DNA of 64,000 bases from Betaproteobacteria bacterium MOLA814 (GCA_000496475.1 AYMW01000002.1:1-64000); one strand, 5' to 3'. Positions 39,058-48,522 are shown, counted from the stretch's first letter. Translations and numbers: made by a program. Notes: a model not told the origin generated them from the letters alone.

Positions 39058-39525
39058 ATGGATTCGAGAGCCAGGGTGCCCATGTTTGATCGGTTGACGG
39101 GTCACCTCAGCACGCCTCACGACGGTACTGGCTTGAGTGCAGATGGACTTCAACGCTCTATTTGTCTGGATTTAGAGCGTCTTCTCAACACACGCAATGG
39201 CCTGACCGTTCGGCAGTTTTTGGACTGTGACGGTGGTGTTATGCATTACGGGATACCCGACACGCTGGCTTTGTCGACGCTTTCAGACCAAGTCCTGTTG
39301 TCGAATGTTCTTAAGAAGGCACTTGTCTTGTTCGAGCCTAGGTTGTCTCGCATCGAAATTCGTGTTGTTGCTGATGTGCATGCGCCCCAAAAAATGAATG
39401 CCCAAATAAGGGGGGCGGTCAACGTAAATGGTCATCACAGCCGAGTCGATTTTGATCTCGAGTTAGGTGGCGCAACAGCAAAAGTTGGAGCCGGCGGGTC
39501 AGTCGGCCCTAAAGGCGTAATGTGA
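39058..39525 (+). CDS. tssE: T6SS baseplate protein TssE (gp25-like)
   Basis: Lysozyme-like gp25 homologue of the baseplate wedge, 155 aa. The N-terminal FDRL is followed by RSICLDLERLLNTRNG, the most conserved TssE block, and by FEPRLSRIEIRVV near residue 93. The Gly-rich tail (GATAKVGAGGSVGPKG) looks unstructured. An internal ATG at 39082 is an alternative start (MFDRL). Its stop overlaps the tssF start as GTGA. Confidence 0.93.
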   Translation: MDSRARVPMFDRLTGHLSTPHDGTGLSADGLQRSICLDLERLLNTRNGLTVRQFLDCDGGVMHYGIPDTLALSTLSDQVLLSNVLKKALVLFEPRLSRIEIRVVADVHAPQKMNAQIRGAVNVNGHHSRVDFDLELGGATAKVGAGGSVGPKGVM

Positions 39526-41276
39526 TCCCTGAGAATGACCTCCTAGATTATTATCGAAACGAGATTGCCTACCTAAGGGAACAGGGCGGGCAATTCGCAG
39601 CGCGTTATCCCAAGGTTGCCCAGCGATTGGTTTTGAGCTCATCTGAGTCTCCAGATCCACACACCGAGCTTCTACTTGAGTCATTTGCCTTTTTAACGGC
39701 ACGTGTGCAACGTGACATTGACAGCGAGTTCCCAGCTATATCTGGCGCTTTATTAGACAGTACATGCCCTAATCTTGTTCATGTCGTGCCATCGCTTTCC
39801 GTGGCACAAATGACGCTAGATCCGGCACAAGGCAAGGTGACTGCTGGTCTAAAAATACCCAAACATACCCGCATGTGGGCGTTCGCCAGTTCTGGCGAAA
39901 CATGCCGTTTTAAGACAGTTTGGGAAACACAACTGTGGCCAATCAGTCTTTCGAATGTATCCGTTGATGACGAGAGGATCTTACGCCTCGACTTTGAGAC
40001 CACTGGTGGGGCTGACCTGTCAGAGCTTGCTTTAGAGAAACTATCGTTTCATCTTGGCGGTGATTTACAGTTGACGATGCCGTTACACGAATTATTTGTG
40101 AGCGCGCTTGAATCAATAGAGTTGATTGCAGGGGATGGGCGTGTTCATGTGTTGGACGTCCAACAACTCAAGCAGCTGGGACATAGCCTCGCTGACATTG
40201 CCGTGCCACAGCTGCGCAATGCACATCCTGCCTATGCGTTACTTCAGCAGTACTTTGCCCAACCGCGACTGTTTCAGTTTTTTGACTTAGAGGGTCTACT
40301 GGGGCGGTTTGGGTTGGGCTCATGTTTTTCGATACGGTTCGTGTTTGATCATTCAGCACGGGTTCTTCAGAATTTAACAGCGGACAATTTTCAACTGGGA
40401 TGCGTTCCTACTGTGAATTTATTCGAACAAACATCTGAGCCAATCAACCTGACGCACAAAGAATACGAATACAGGTTGGTACCGGATTTAAAGCGTGAGG
40501 AGTCCGTTGAAATACATTCAATTCAAGCCGTGTTTTCAACAGATCCAAAAATTGACCGTCCGACAGAGATTCCCCACGTTTTTGCCGGTTCTACTGCAGC
40601 GGGTCGGGCTGATGTTTTTTGGACCAGTCGGCAAGAGTTAAGCCTGCGTCCGGGCATGACGGGTACAGATACTTATTTAAGTTTTGTCAACAATGCGCAA
40701 GATAGTTTGGTGCCTGAAACGCCTGTTGTCTATGCCAAGACGTTGTGTACCAATCGTCGACTTGCTCAAATGGTACCTGCAGGTGCGCGCTTGGTTGGTG
40801 AAGGTATTTCAACTTCTATTCGTATTAAAAATAAGTACCAACCTAGTGCACAGTTGATCCCAAAATTTGACAAAGGTGCTTTGTGGAATTTGGTGTCCAT
40901 ACTACGTCTTAACCAATCGAGTTTGGTAGACGGTCAGATGGGACTGTCAAGTTTGCAGGACTTGTTGATGCTGTTTGCCGGCGAGTCAGCGTCCAATCAG
41001 GCACACGTTAGGGGTATCAAGTCGCTGCACGCCAAACCTGCCACCATGCGCAAAGGTACTGATGTGTGGCGTGGCCTGTGTTCTGGTATTGATGTCAGTA
41101 TTGAGTTTGATGAAGATGCTTTTGTCGGAGCCTCTGCCTTGTTGTTTTCCCGTGTACTGGCTGAATTTTTATCCCTGTACACAACCGTGAACTCATTTGT
41201 TCGTGTCTCTGTTTATCGCAACGGACAAATTTGGATACGTTGGCCGGCGCTTGGGGGGGGGCAATGCATCCTCTGA
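39522..41276 (+). CDS. tssF: T6SS baseplate protein TssF
   Basis: Baseplate wedge component that forms a complex with TssG. The 584-aa product starts with LLDYYRNEIAYLREQGGQFAARYPKVAQRL, clearly TssF, and includes HTELLLESFAFLTARVQRDID. The GTG at 39522 overlaps the tssE stop. The coding end contains a run of nine G (41253-41261) that encodes Gly-Gly-Gly four codons before the stop and overlaps the tssG start region. Its last 13 nt overlap tssG. Confidence 0.95.
   Translation: MIPENDLLDYYRNEIAYLREQGGQFAARYPKVAQRLVLSSSESPDPHTELLLESFAFLTARVQRDIDSEFPAISGALLDSTCPNLVHVVPSLSVAQMTLDPAQGKVTAGLKIPKHTRMWAFASSGETCRFKTVWETQLWPISLSNVSVDDERILRLDFETTGGADLSELALEKLSFHLGGDLQLTMPLHELFVSALESIELIAGDGRVHVLDVQQLKQLGHSLADIAVPQLRNAHPAYALLQQYFAQPRLFQFFDLEGLLGRFGLGSCFSIRFVFDHSARVLQNLTADNFQLGCVPTVNLFEQTSEPINLTHKEYEYRLVPDLKREESVEIHSIQAVFSTDPKIDRPTEIPHVFAGSTAAGRADVFWTSRQELSLRPGMTGTDTYLSFVNNAQDSLVPETPVVYAKTLCTNRRLAQMVPAGARLVGEGISTSIRIKNKYQPSAQLIPKFDKGALWNLVSILRLNQSSLVDGQMGLSSLQDLLMLFAGESASNQAHVRGIKSLHAKPATMRKGTDVWRGLCSGIDVSIEFDEDAFVGASALLFSRVLAEFLSLYTTVNSFVRVSVYRNGQIWIRWPALGGGQCIL
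41253..41261 (+). repeat. G9 homopolymer at the tssF-tssG junction
   Basis: Nine consecutive G lie in the last codons of tssF, two nt before the tssG ATG. They may also act as the tssG ribosome site. Adding one G would put the tssF frame into the tssG frame. Confidence 0.95.
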
Positions 41277-42301
41277 TCAGCATTCTTTTATCTCGCCCGC
41301 AGAGCTTTAATTTATTTCAGGCAATCAGCTTAATTGAGCGTGCTTTTCCACACAAAAAAGGCGTTTCAAATGGTCTGGGTATTGACGAGGCCGTTCGTCT
41401 TAAAGCCGATGTAGGCTTGAACTTCCAGCCCAGTGATATCCACTCTATTACTGAAAATGTGGACCCTGGTCCAGCCCTTACTCTTGTTTCTAGTGTCATG
41501 TCGCTTGCTGGGTCTGGCGGACCGTTACCCATTCCGTTTACCGAGTTGTTACTCGTCCAGCGAAAAGCCAGAGATGAGAGCGGTTTAGCTTTTTTAGACA
41601 TGTTTAACCAGCGTGTTTTAGGTCAGCTGTACAGTGCCCGAAAAAAACACCATCTGTCATTACAAGGTTCCAATTGGAAACGCGCTGTGCTGGTTAAAGC
41701 CGTCAAAGCGGTGTCTGGGGTTGGGTCGCATCAGGTGTCTCGTAATTGGTTGGGACATTCAAGCTTGCATGGTCCAGCGCCTAGATCGGTTTGTGGCTTA
41801 GTCACAATTGTTGCTGACAGGCTTAAGTTGAACTGTCGTGCGAAGTCCTTTGTTGGTGATTGGGTTGAGTACGGGTTGAATCCGCCAGCGTATGTAGGCG
41901 GAAAACGGCACAAAGCCTTGAGGCTCGGTGTCAACACAGACTTAGGTACCCGTGTGTGGTGCCAAGACAAAGCCATTGAATTAACCGCCACCACGCACTC
42001 GCTGGCCCAATACGAGTCTTTTATACCTGGTGGTGACGCCTTTAATGATCTCAATGAATTGGTTGATGACTATTTCCAAAGTGATATCACCGTCATTTTT
42101 TCACCGAGCCCACCTAGACGTGTCACCGCTTCTTTGTCTGGGTCGCAAGGGCTTGGCCGGTCTCAGGCAAGGCTTGGTTTTACATCGTGGCTTGCATCAA
42201 GTGCTGATTCAGATGCCCACATGCCTATTGAATCGCTTGCATACCCTAGGCTGAGGTTGGGTATGTCTTCAAATTCAGGCGTCTCCACAAGAGGCTTGTA
42301 A
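41264..42301 (+). CDS. tssG: T6SS baseplate protein TssG
   Basis: Partner of TssF in the baseplate wedge, 345 aa. It begins MHPLISILLSRPQSFNLFQAISLIERAF and contains LGSGGPLPxxFTELL-like (here AGSGGPLPIPFTELL) and AFLDMFNQRVL-like segments, as in the family. The ATG at 41264 lies within tssF, right after the G9 tract. tssH follows after 2 nt. The last ~35 residues are Ser-rich. Confidence 0.94.
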   Translation: MHPLISILLSRPQSFNLFQAISLIERAFPHKKGVSNGLGIDEAVRLKADVGLNFQPSDIHSITENVDPGPALTLVSSVMSLAGSGGPLPIPFTELLLVQRKARDESGLAFLDMFNQRVLGQLYSARKKHHLSLQGSNWKRAVLVKAVKAVSGVGSHQVSRNWLGHSSLHGPAPRSVCGLVTIVADRLKLNCRAKSFVGDWVEYGLNPPAYVGGKRHKALRLGVNTDLGTRVWCQDKAIELTATTHSLAQYESFIPGGDAFNDLNELVDDYFQSDITVIFSPSPPRRVTASLSGSQGLGRSQARLGFTSWLASSADSDAHMPIESLAYPRLRLGMSSNSGVSTRGL

Positions 42302-42303
42302 TT

Positions 42304-45000
42304 ATGGACATAGATATCAGAACGTTGCTTACGCGTCTAAACCCAGAGTGTAAACACGCCATGAACTTGGCAGCCCAGATGTGTGTCAATCAAACGCATT
42401 TCAATGTGGAAGTTGAGCACCTGTTGTTGGCTATGCTCGACGGCCCCATGCCCGACCTCAAGTTGGTATTTGATGAAAACGACGTCAGTGTCGACAAGGT
42501 GACTGAGCAGTTACAAAAAAGTGTTGAGATTTTTAAGCGAGGCAATGCCCGCACACCGGCTTTATCCCCACACTTTGCACCGTTGATTCAAGAAGCGTGG
42601 TTGCTGAGCTCTATGTTGCTGGGGCAGCAGCACGTTCGCTCTGGCACCTTGTTATTGGCTATGCTGGAAGAAAATACGGTTAGAGGTGTGTTGCTAGAGT
42701 CAGCGCCATTGCTGCTTGAAATTCCTAGAGAACAGTTGCGCAACGCTTTGCCTCAACTGTTAGCGCAGTCATCAGAGGACGCTGCGGCACATGTCACCCC
42801 CCCCATTGTCAAAAATACCGGTTTTGTTTCAAAAGGCGAGATGCCTATTCAACACACCAAGCGCATTAACGGCACACCTGCACTTGATAAGTACACGGTA
42901 GATATGACCGAACTGGCACGTCAAGGTGGCATAGATCAAATTAGGGGGCGCGACGCTGAGGTGCGTCAAATCATAGATATCTTGTTGCGCAGGCGTCAAA
43001 ACAACCCAATTTTGACTGGCGAGGCAGGTGTTGGTAAAACTGCAGTTGTGGAGGGATTTGCCAACCGCGTGGTTGAAGGTCGTGTGCCCCCAGCTTTAAA
43101 AGACGTCATTGTTCGGTCATTAGACCTCGGCTTGTTGCAAGCTGGAGCCGGTATCAAGGGAGAGTTTGAAAACAGGCTCAATGATGTCATTTCAGAAGTC
43201 CGTGGTTCTATCAAGCCGGTTATTTTATTCATTGATGAGGCCCACCAATTGATTGGCGCAGGTGGTCAAGAAGGGCAGAGCGATGCTGCAAATTTGCTGA
43301 AGCCTGCACTGGCGCGTGGCGAGTTACGAACGATAGCCGCTACAACCTGGGCCGAGTACAAAAAATACGTTGAGCGTGATCCAGCTTTGGCCAGACGGTT
43401 TCAAGTGGTCAAGGTTGAAGAGCCGTCAGCCGCAGCGGCTGTCGACATGCTGAGAGGTGTGAAAGAAACGCTAGAGCGTCACCATGGCGTTGAAATTCTT
43501 GATGAAGCGCTTGAGGATGCAGTTAGATTCTCTCAGCGCTATATATCTGGGCGTCAACTGCCTGACAAAGCTATCAGTGTTTTGGATACTGCTTGCGCTA
43601 GGGTTGCAGTTGGGTTGTCTGGAGAGCCTTGGCTGATTGAGTCAGCGCGTGTTGATTTATTGGGCGCACTTGAGAACCTCAAACTGTTGCGACAGCGGCA
43701 CGCCAAAGGCGAAGAGCTGGCCCATGATATTTCTCGTGAAACTGTGCACGTCAAAGTGATTGAAGACGGTCTCAGTAGTCTGTTAGACAAACTGAAAGCT
43801 GAGCGTGCCGCAGCCGCGGAAATATTGGTTCTACGGCGCCACATTACAGCACTCACAGACAGTGGCGTTCCTGTGCCTGAAGACGAGCGAGCGGTTCTTG
43901 CAGACCAATTAAAACGTCTTGGCAGTGGTTTCGAAGCTATTCAAGACGATGCGCCTATGGTGCCTTTGTATGTCGACAGTAAAGTGGTTGCCGATGTCAT
44001 TTCTGCGTGGACAGGTATTCCAATTGGTCGAATGATGACCGATGAGGTGCATACGGTTTTGCATTTAAAAGAACGTTTAGAAGCACGTGTCATTGGCCAA
44101 GATGCAGGCCTAGACTCAATAGCCAGGCGTGTTCGAACTTTTCGAGCGCAACTCGATGACCCCGGTAAGCCAGTTGGTGTGTTCATGCTTGTAGGCCCCA
44201 GTGGTGTGGGCAAGACAGAGACTGCCATGGCACTGGCGGATATGTTGTATGGCGGTGAAAAAAATGTGATCACCATTAACATGTCTGAGTATCAAGAGGC
44301 ACATACAGTCTCATCACTCAAAGGCGCTCCGCCTGGGTATGTGGGTTACGGAAAGGGCGGCATATTGACAGAAGCCGTTCGACAACGTCCTTACAGCGTG
44401 GTGTTATTGGACGAAATTGAAAAAGCGCACCCAGACGTTATCGAGCTTTTTTTTCAAGTGTTTGACAAGGGTGTCATGGATGATGGTGATGGTGTAACCA
44501 TCGACTTCAAGAACACACTGATTATTCTGACCTCGAATGCCTCGCAGGATATTGTTGTGCAGGCCTGTCGAGATGGCCGGCGGCCTTCTAGCGAACTTGT
44601 TCTTGCGGCTTTGCGTCCCCACTTGCAAGCACAGTTTAGCCCGGCTCTATTGGGGCGGCTTGTCATCGTGCCTTATTTCCCCTTAGGGGATCAACAGATC
44701 CGCGCTATTGTTGACCTGAAGTTGGACAAGTTGACCAGTCGTTTTGTTGAGAATCACAACGCTCGGTTTACGTGGGACGACCTCGTGGCTGACCTGATAA
44801 CGGACCGCTGTGTTGAGGTTGACAGTGGCGCTAGAAATATCGACTACATACTGACGCACCATGTGCTGCCCACACTGTCCACGCTGGTTTTGGAGCGTAT
44901 TTCTATTCATAAGCCGTTCACGTCGGTCCATATGTACGTCGATGACGATGGTTTATTTGCCTACGACTTCAAAGACAAAGTGTTTAGAGGAACAGCATGA
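42304..45000 (+). CDS. clpV: T6SS AAA+ ATPase TssH (ClpV)
   Basis: Disassembles contracted sheaths for reuse. The 898-aa product has an N-terminal Clp-N domain (residues 1-150), AAA1 with GEAGVGKT at 239-246, a middle coiled-coil region near 500, and AAA2 with GPSGVGKTE at about 631-639. Both Walker A lysines are present, as are LFIDEAH and LLDEIEKAH Walker B motifs. A C8 tract is present at 42797-42804 in the linker after the N domain. It overlaps vgrG as ATGA. Confidence 0.96.
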   Translation: MDIDIRTLLTRLNPECKHAMNLAAQMCVNQTHFNVEVEHLLLAMLDGPMPDLKLVFDENDVSVDKVTEQLQKSVEIFKRGNARTPALSPHFAPLIQEAWLLSSMLLGQQHVRSGTLLLAMLEENTVRGVLLESAPLLLEIPREQLRNALPQLLAQSSEDAAAHVTPPIVKNTGFVSKGEMPIQHTKRINGTPALDKYTVDMTELARQGGIDQIRGRDAEVRQIIDILLRRRQNNPILTGEAGVGKTAVVEGFANRVVEGRVPPALKDVIVRSLDLGLLQAGAGIKGEFENRLNDVISEVRGSIKPVILFIDEAHQLIGAGGQEGQSDAANLLKPALARGELRTIAATTWAEYKKYVERDPALARRFQVVKVEEPSAAAAVDMLRGVKETLERHHGVEILDEALEDAVRFSQRYISGRQLPDKAISVLDTACARVAVGLSGEPWLIESARVDLLGALENLKLLRQRHAKGEELAHDISRETVHVKVIEDGLSSLLDKLKAERAAAAEILVLRRHITALTDSGVPVPEDERAVLADQLKRLGSGFEAIQDDAPMVPLYVDSKVVADVISAWTGIPIGRMMTDEVHTVLHLKERLEARVIGQDAGLDSIARRVRTFRAQLDDPGKPVGVFMLVGPSGVGKTETAMALADMLYGGEKNVITINMSEYQEAHTVSSLKGAPPGYVGYGKGGILTEAVRQRPYSVVLLDEIEKAHPDVIELFFQVFDKGVMDDGDGVTIDFKNTLIILTSNASQDIVVQACRDGRRPSSELVLAALRPHLQAQFSPALLGRLVIVPYFPLGDQQIRAIVDLKLDKLTSRFVENHNARFTWDDLVADLITDRCVEVDSGARNIDYILTHHVLPTLSTLVLERISIHKPFTSVHMYVDDDGLFAYDFKDKVFRGTA
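42797..42804 (+). repeat. C8 homopolymer inside tssH
   Basis: Eight consecutive C encode part of Thr-Pro-Pro in the linker after the Clp-N domain. A one-base change would truncate ClpV before both AAA domains. Confidence 0.93.
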
Positions 45001-47012
45001 GGACGGGTTATGAGCAAAACGCAGGTCTGCTGTCAATCAGTTCGCCGTTCAACGATGGGGACTTGTTGCTGGACGCTTTGGAGGGTTCTGAGGGCTTATC
45101 AGAGTTGTTTTGTTTCCAACTGCACATGCGATCGCCGTCAACCAGCTTGGATCCAAAGAAAATTATTGGCGAAACAGTCACTGTCAATATGCAAGTCCCT
45201 GGCGGCGAGTTGCGTGAAATTACCGGTTTGGTTTCTCGCTTCATACAAAGCGGATTTGATAGAGATTTTGCCGTGTACCAAGCCGAGTTGGTGCCGCAGT
45301 GTTGGATTCTTAAGTTGTCTCGTGACCGAAAAATTTATCAAAACAAATCGGTTTCTGACGTCATTATTTCAGTGCTATCAGACTTTGAAATAACCATTAA
45401 AAATCAACTAGCCACAACCTATGAGCCTGTTGATTACATCGTTCAGTACGATGAAACGGCTTTTGACTTTATTACTCGCTTGATGCAGCTCAGTGGTATT
45501 TTTTACTTCTTCTCCTTCTCGGGTGGCGATCACACCATGGTCTTGGCAGATGACTCGTCGGCTTTTGAAACCTGCTCAGGTGCCGCGACTGTTCGGTTTT
45601 TTCCTGAGACGGGTCAATCCAACCCATTAGACACAGTGGTCGCGTTCAGCTTAGAAAGTGCCGTACAGCTAAAAACTGTAACCAGTAACGATTACGACTT
45701 CACAACACCGAGTACGTCACTTGAGGGCACAGATGAGGGAACTACCGGATTTGGCGAAGTGTACGAATTTGGCGCTGGTCAAGCCGACTCCGCTGGCGCT
45801 GCTGCAATAGCCAAACTACGAAACAACGCTGCAGCCGTCGGTGCAAAAGTGCTCAGAGGAGACAGCTTTGCTTATCCGTTTGTGCCCGGGACAAAGTTCA
45901 CGATGACGGAGCATTTTGTTGAGGCGTTGAACGCGGAGTTTGTGTTGAAACGTGTTCAACATATTGCGCGTGACGACCACTACAGCAACTCTTTTGAGTC
46001 GTTTCCTTCGACTGTTGTGTACAGCCCATCCATCAATGCGTTGAAGCCTAAGGTGTCGGGTTGCGAGTCGGCCTTGGTTGTTGGTCCAAGTGGTGAAGAG
46101 ATATGGACGGACGAGTACGGTCGAATCAAATTGCAATTTCCGTGGGATAGAGACGGCCTAAAAGATGAAAACAGTTCACCGTGGGTTCGGGTCAGTCAGT
46201 CCATGGCTGGATCGGGCTTTGGCTCAATTTTTATTCCGCGGATTGGTCAAGAAGTCATAGTGACTTATTTACAAGGTGATCCGGAGCGACCCATAGTGAC
46301 TGGCTGCGTTTACAACGGTGAAAATGCAGCGCCGATGCAGTTGCCTGCAAATCAAACTCAAACCATCATTCGAACCTGGTCTTCCAAAGAGGGTACTGCT
46401 GGAAACGAACTCAGGTTTGAAGATAAAAAAGACGCTGAAGATCTGTACTTACACGCGCAAAAAGACATGACAGTTGAGGTTGAGAATGACCTAAAGACGA
46501 CACTCATGAAGGGTACTGAGACGCATATTATTCAAGAGGGAGACCGCTCACTTGACATTCAAAAAGGCAGTGAGATTCACAAGGTACAAGCAACGCGACA
46601 AGTAGAGGTTGTTGGCGATGAAAACCATACAAACAGTGCCGACTTCACCCACGAAGTGACGGGCGATTATGCGTTGGTCATAAATGGCGCACTGACCATC
46701 ACTGTGACTGGCTCCATTACGGTTAAGTCAGACGCAGATATCGATCAAACTGCAGGAACAGCGCTGTCGTTAACCGCTGGCACAGCATTTACAAATACAG
46801 CAGGTACGGCATTGACCTCAAAGGCTGGCACAGAACTTGTGGCTGAGGCGGGTACCAACTTGACCAACAAAGCAGGTATGAAACTGCTGAGTGATGCGGG
46901 TATGCAGATCGATCAAACGGCGGCGATCATCAACAGCAAAGCAAGCGCCACACAAACAGTTGAGGCCGGCGCTTTGTTAACTCTTAAAGGCGCTTTGGCG
47001 AAGGTGAACTGA
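44997..47012 (+). CDS. vgrG: T6SS spike protein VgrG (TssI)
   Basis: Trimeric spike, 671 aa. The gp27-like part covers about residues 1-380, a gp5 OB-like region (EIWTDEYGRIKLQFPWDRDG, then SPWVRVSQSMAG) about 370-460, and a beta-helix tail follows. The tail ends in seven or so short repeats built on xAGTxL between residues ~585 and 640. There is no fused enzymatic C-terminal domain, so cargo is probably carried by partners. Start overlaps the tssH stop as ATGA and the stop overlaps the next gene by one base. Confidence 0.95.
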   Translation: MRTGYEQNAGLLSISSPFNDGDLLLDALEGSEGLSELFCFQLHMRSPSTSLDPKKIIGETVTVNMQVPGGELREITGLVSRFIQSGFDRDFAVYQAELVPQCWILKLSRDRKIYQNKSVSDVIISVLSDFEITIKNQLATTYEPVDYIVQYDETAFDFITRLMQLSGIFYFFSFSGGDHTMVLADDSSAFETCSGAATVRFFPETGQSNPLDTVVAFSLESAVQLKTVTSNDYDFTTPSTSLEGTDEGTTGFGEVYEFGAGQADSAGAAAIAKLRNNAAAVGAKVLRGDSFAYPFVPGTKFTMTEHFVEALNAEFVLKRVQHIARDDHYSNSFESFPSTVVYSPSINALKPKVSGCESALVVGPSGEEIWTDEYGRIKLQFPWDRDGLKDENSSPWVRVSQSMAGSGFGSIFIPRIGQEVIVTYLQGDPERPIVTGCVYNGENAAPMQLPANQTQTIIRTWSSKEGTAGNELRFEDKKDAEDLYLHAQKDMTVEVENDLKTTLMKGTETHIIQEGDRSLDIQKGSEIHKVQATRQVEVVGDENHTNSADFTHEVTGDYALVINGALTITVTGSITVKSDADIDQTAGTALSLTAGTAFTNTAGTALTSKAGTELVAEAGTNLTNKAGMKLLSDAGMQIDQTAAIINSKASATQTVEAGALLTLKGALAKVN

Positions 47013-47758
47013 TGCGCACCGTTGACACACTAACAACTTTCGACACCATTGAGCCCATTGCGTCTGAGCATGGCGCTGATGTGCTGGTTCCAATCGTTGA
47101 AAAAGATGACAACGGTAACGTATTGATGCACGGCACAACCCTAGGCGGTCAACTGCACGGCGTCCTTCTTAAGTCCTCTGAGGCAGGCAAACCCCTCATG
47201 CAGGCTGAGTTCAGCCGCGGCAAGTTACAAGGCCGCATGACTTTGTACGATGGAAACGGATTGCCAGCACAAGTCAGCGATTACCGAGAGGGTCTTTTGC
47301 AAGGGCAGATGCGGATTTACTCATACGGCAAATGCATCTCTGACCAGCAGTATATTCAAGGTAAGTTGGAAGGTAAAAGTCTGACTTATGACACAGCCGG
47401 GCAACTAACTTCGATGTTGCATTTTGTTGCAGGCGAATTACATGGGGTTGTCGAGTTTTATTCTCAAGGCGATTGTGTACGCCGCGCCAACTACAAAATG
47501 GGCGCATTGGAAGGCGAGTCGGTGGATTTTAATCGCCATGGCGAGGTTGTTCAGCGCTCTAATTACCGATCCAATTTATTGGAAGGCTACCTGACCAGGT
47601 ATTGGCCTGGAGGAAAAGTCATGGAGCGCACGCTGTACGCTCAGGGCAGTCCTGAAACGCCCACCGATCGTTTTAATCAGGAAGGCTCACGCGTTGACCG
47701 CAACTTTGAAAAGCCAACATTTTTAGAACGTTTGAAACACATATTGAGAGGTGATTAA
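47012..47758 (+). CDS. MORN-repeat variant (YwqK-like) protein
   Basis: A 248-aa cytosolic-looking protein with about seven ~22-residue beta repeats of the form GxLxGxxxxY, for example GKLQGRMTLYD, GLLQGQMRIYS, GKLEGKSLTYD and GELHGVVEFYS. The repeat type matches YwqK-like MORN proteins. It is fused into the vgrG-DUF4280 translation unit, with one-base overlaps at both ends, which suggests a role with the spike: chaperone, adaptor, effector or immunity factor. Sequence alone does not choose among these. Confidence 0.85.
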   Translation: MRTVDTLTTFDTIEPIASEHGADVLVPIVEKDDNGNVLMHGTTLGGQLHGVLLKSSEAGKPLMQAEFSRGKLQGRMTLYDGNGLPAQVSDYREGLLQGQMRIYSYGKCISDQQYIQGKLEGKSLTYDTAGQLTSMLHFVAGELHGVVEFYSQGDCVRRANYKMGALEGESVDFNRHGEVVQRSNYRSNLLEGYLTRYWPGGKVMERTLYAQGSPETPTDRFNQEGSRVDRNFEKPTFLERLKHILRGD

Positions 47759-48144
47759 TGGGACAACAAGTGTGTATGGGCGCTATGCTCAGCTGCTCTT
47801 TCGGTGTCGCTCCTGGCACGTTGGTGGTGTTGCCATTGAGCCAAGTCATGACAACGATGCCCGCTGCCAATATTATGGATAACAAGCCAATGATGAACGT
47901 CTTGCCGTTTGGCATGTGTCAATCCCCATCTAACCCTATGGTGATAGCCGCAACAGCGGCCGCGCTTGGTGTCTTGACCCCAATGCCTTGTATTCCAATG
48001 ACCATGTCGCCGTGGATGCCCGGCTCACCAACCGTGCTAATTGGCAATATGCCTGCATTGAACGATGGCTCTAAGTTGATGTGTATGTGGGGTGGCGTCA
48101 TTGGTATTGATGCACCGGGTCAATTTACTGTCTCGGTGGCTTAG
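47758..48144 (+). CDS. DUF4280 PAAR-like spike-tip protein
   Basis: A 128-aa protein with GAMLSCSFG near the N-terminus, PAANIMDNKPMMNVLPFGMC in the centre and a C-terminal GGVIGIDAPGQ, as in DUF4280/PAAR-like proteins. Cysteines at residues 6, 14, 54, 79 and 109 may bind metal, as in PAAR tips. No extra toxin domain is attached. Co-translation with vgrG through the MORN gene (TAATG overlap) supports a place at the tip of this VgrG. Confidence 0.88.
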   Translation: MGQQVCMGAMLSCSFGVAPGTLVVLPLSQVMTTMPAANIMDNKPMMNVLPFGMCQSPSNPMVIAATAAALGVLTPMPCIPMTMSPWMPGSPTVLIGNMPALNDGSKLMCMWGGVIGIDAPGQFTVSVA

Positions 48145-48149
48145 GAGAA

Positions 48150-48458
48150 ATGATGGGTTTTAAATTTCATGTGACCTCACGTTTGGCCTATATGTTTGTG
48201 CTCGCCTCCATGTTGCTGCTGGTCTTTACTTTTTTCTTTGGACTTCAAATGGGGCAAGGTCTTGAACGCGAGTCAATGGCCAAACAACTGGGTGCTGCTG
48301 ACGCTGGCGCCAGCAACAACAACGCACTGCCAGTCGACTCTGCGGTGCAACAAGTTTCAGGGGCCATTTCTCATTCTAAAAATGCACTCAAAATCCCCAA
48401 GTTACCCACAGCCCCGTCTTTTCAATCAGGCGTAACAAGTGTCGTCATTGATCGGTAA
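48150..48458 (+). CDS. Small single-TM protein in the T6SS operon
   Basis: A 102-aa protein of unknown family. One strong hydrophobic segment covers about residues 13-34, preceded by a short basic N-terminus, so the remainder should be periplasmic. That part is Ala/Ser/Asn-rich and ends with a KIPKLPTAPSFQSG segment. AGGAG lies 3-5 nt before the two tandem ATGs at 48150 and 48153. It sits 5 nt after the DUF4280 gene and ahead of tssJ, so it may belong to the envelope complex. Confidence 0.8.
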   Translation: MMGFKFHVTSRLAYMFVLASMLLLVFTFFFGLQMGQGLERESMAKQLGAADAGASNNNALPVDSAVQQVSGAISHSKNALKIPKLPTAPSFQSGVTSVVIDR

Positions 48459-48522
48459 TCAATAAATTTTTATGCTTTATTTTTTAAAATATTTACATGC
48501 ACTAGGTAACAGTCTGCTTGGT

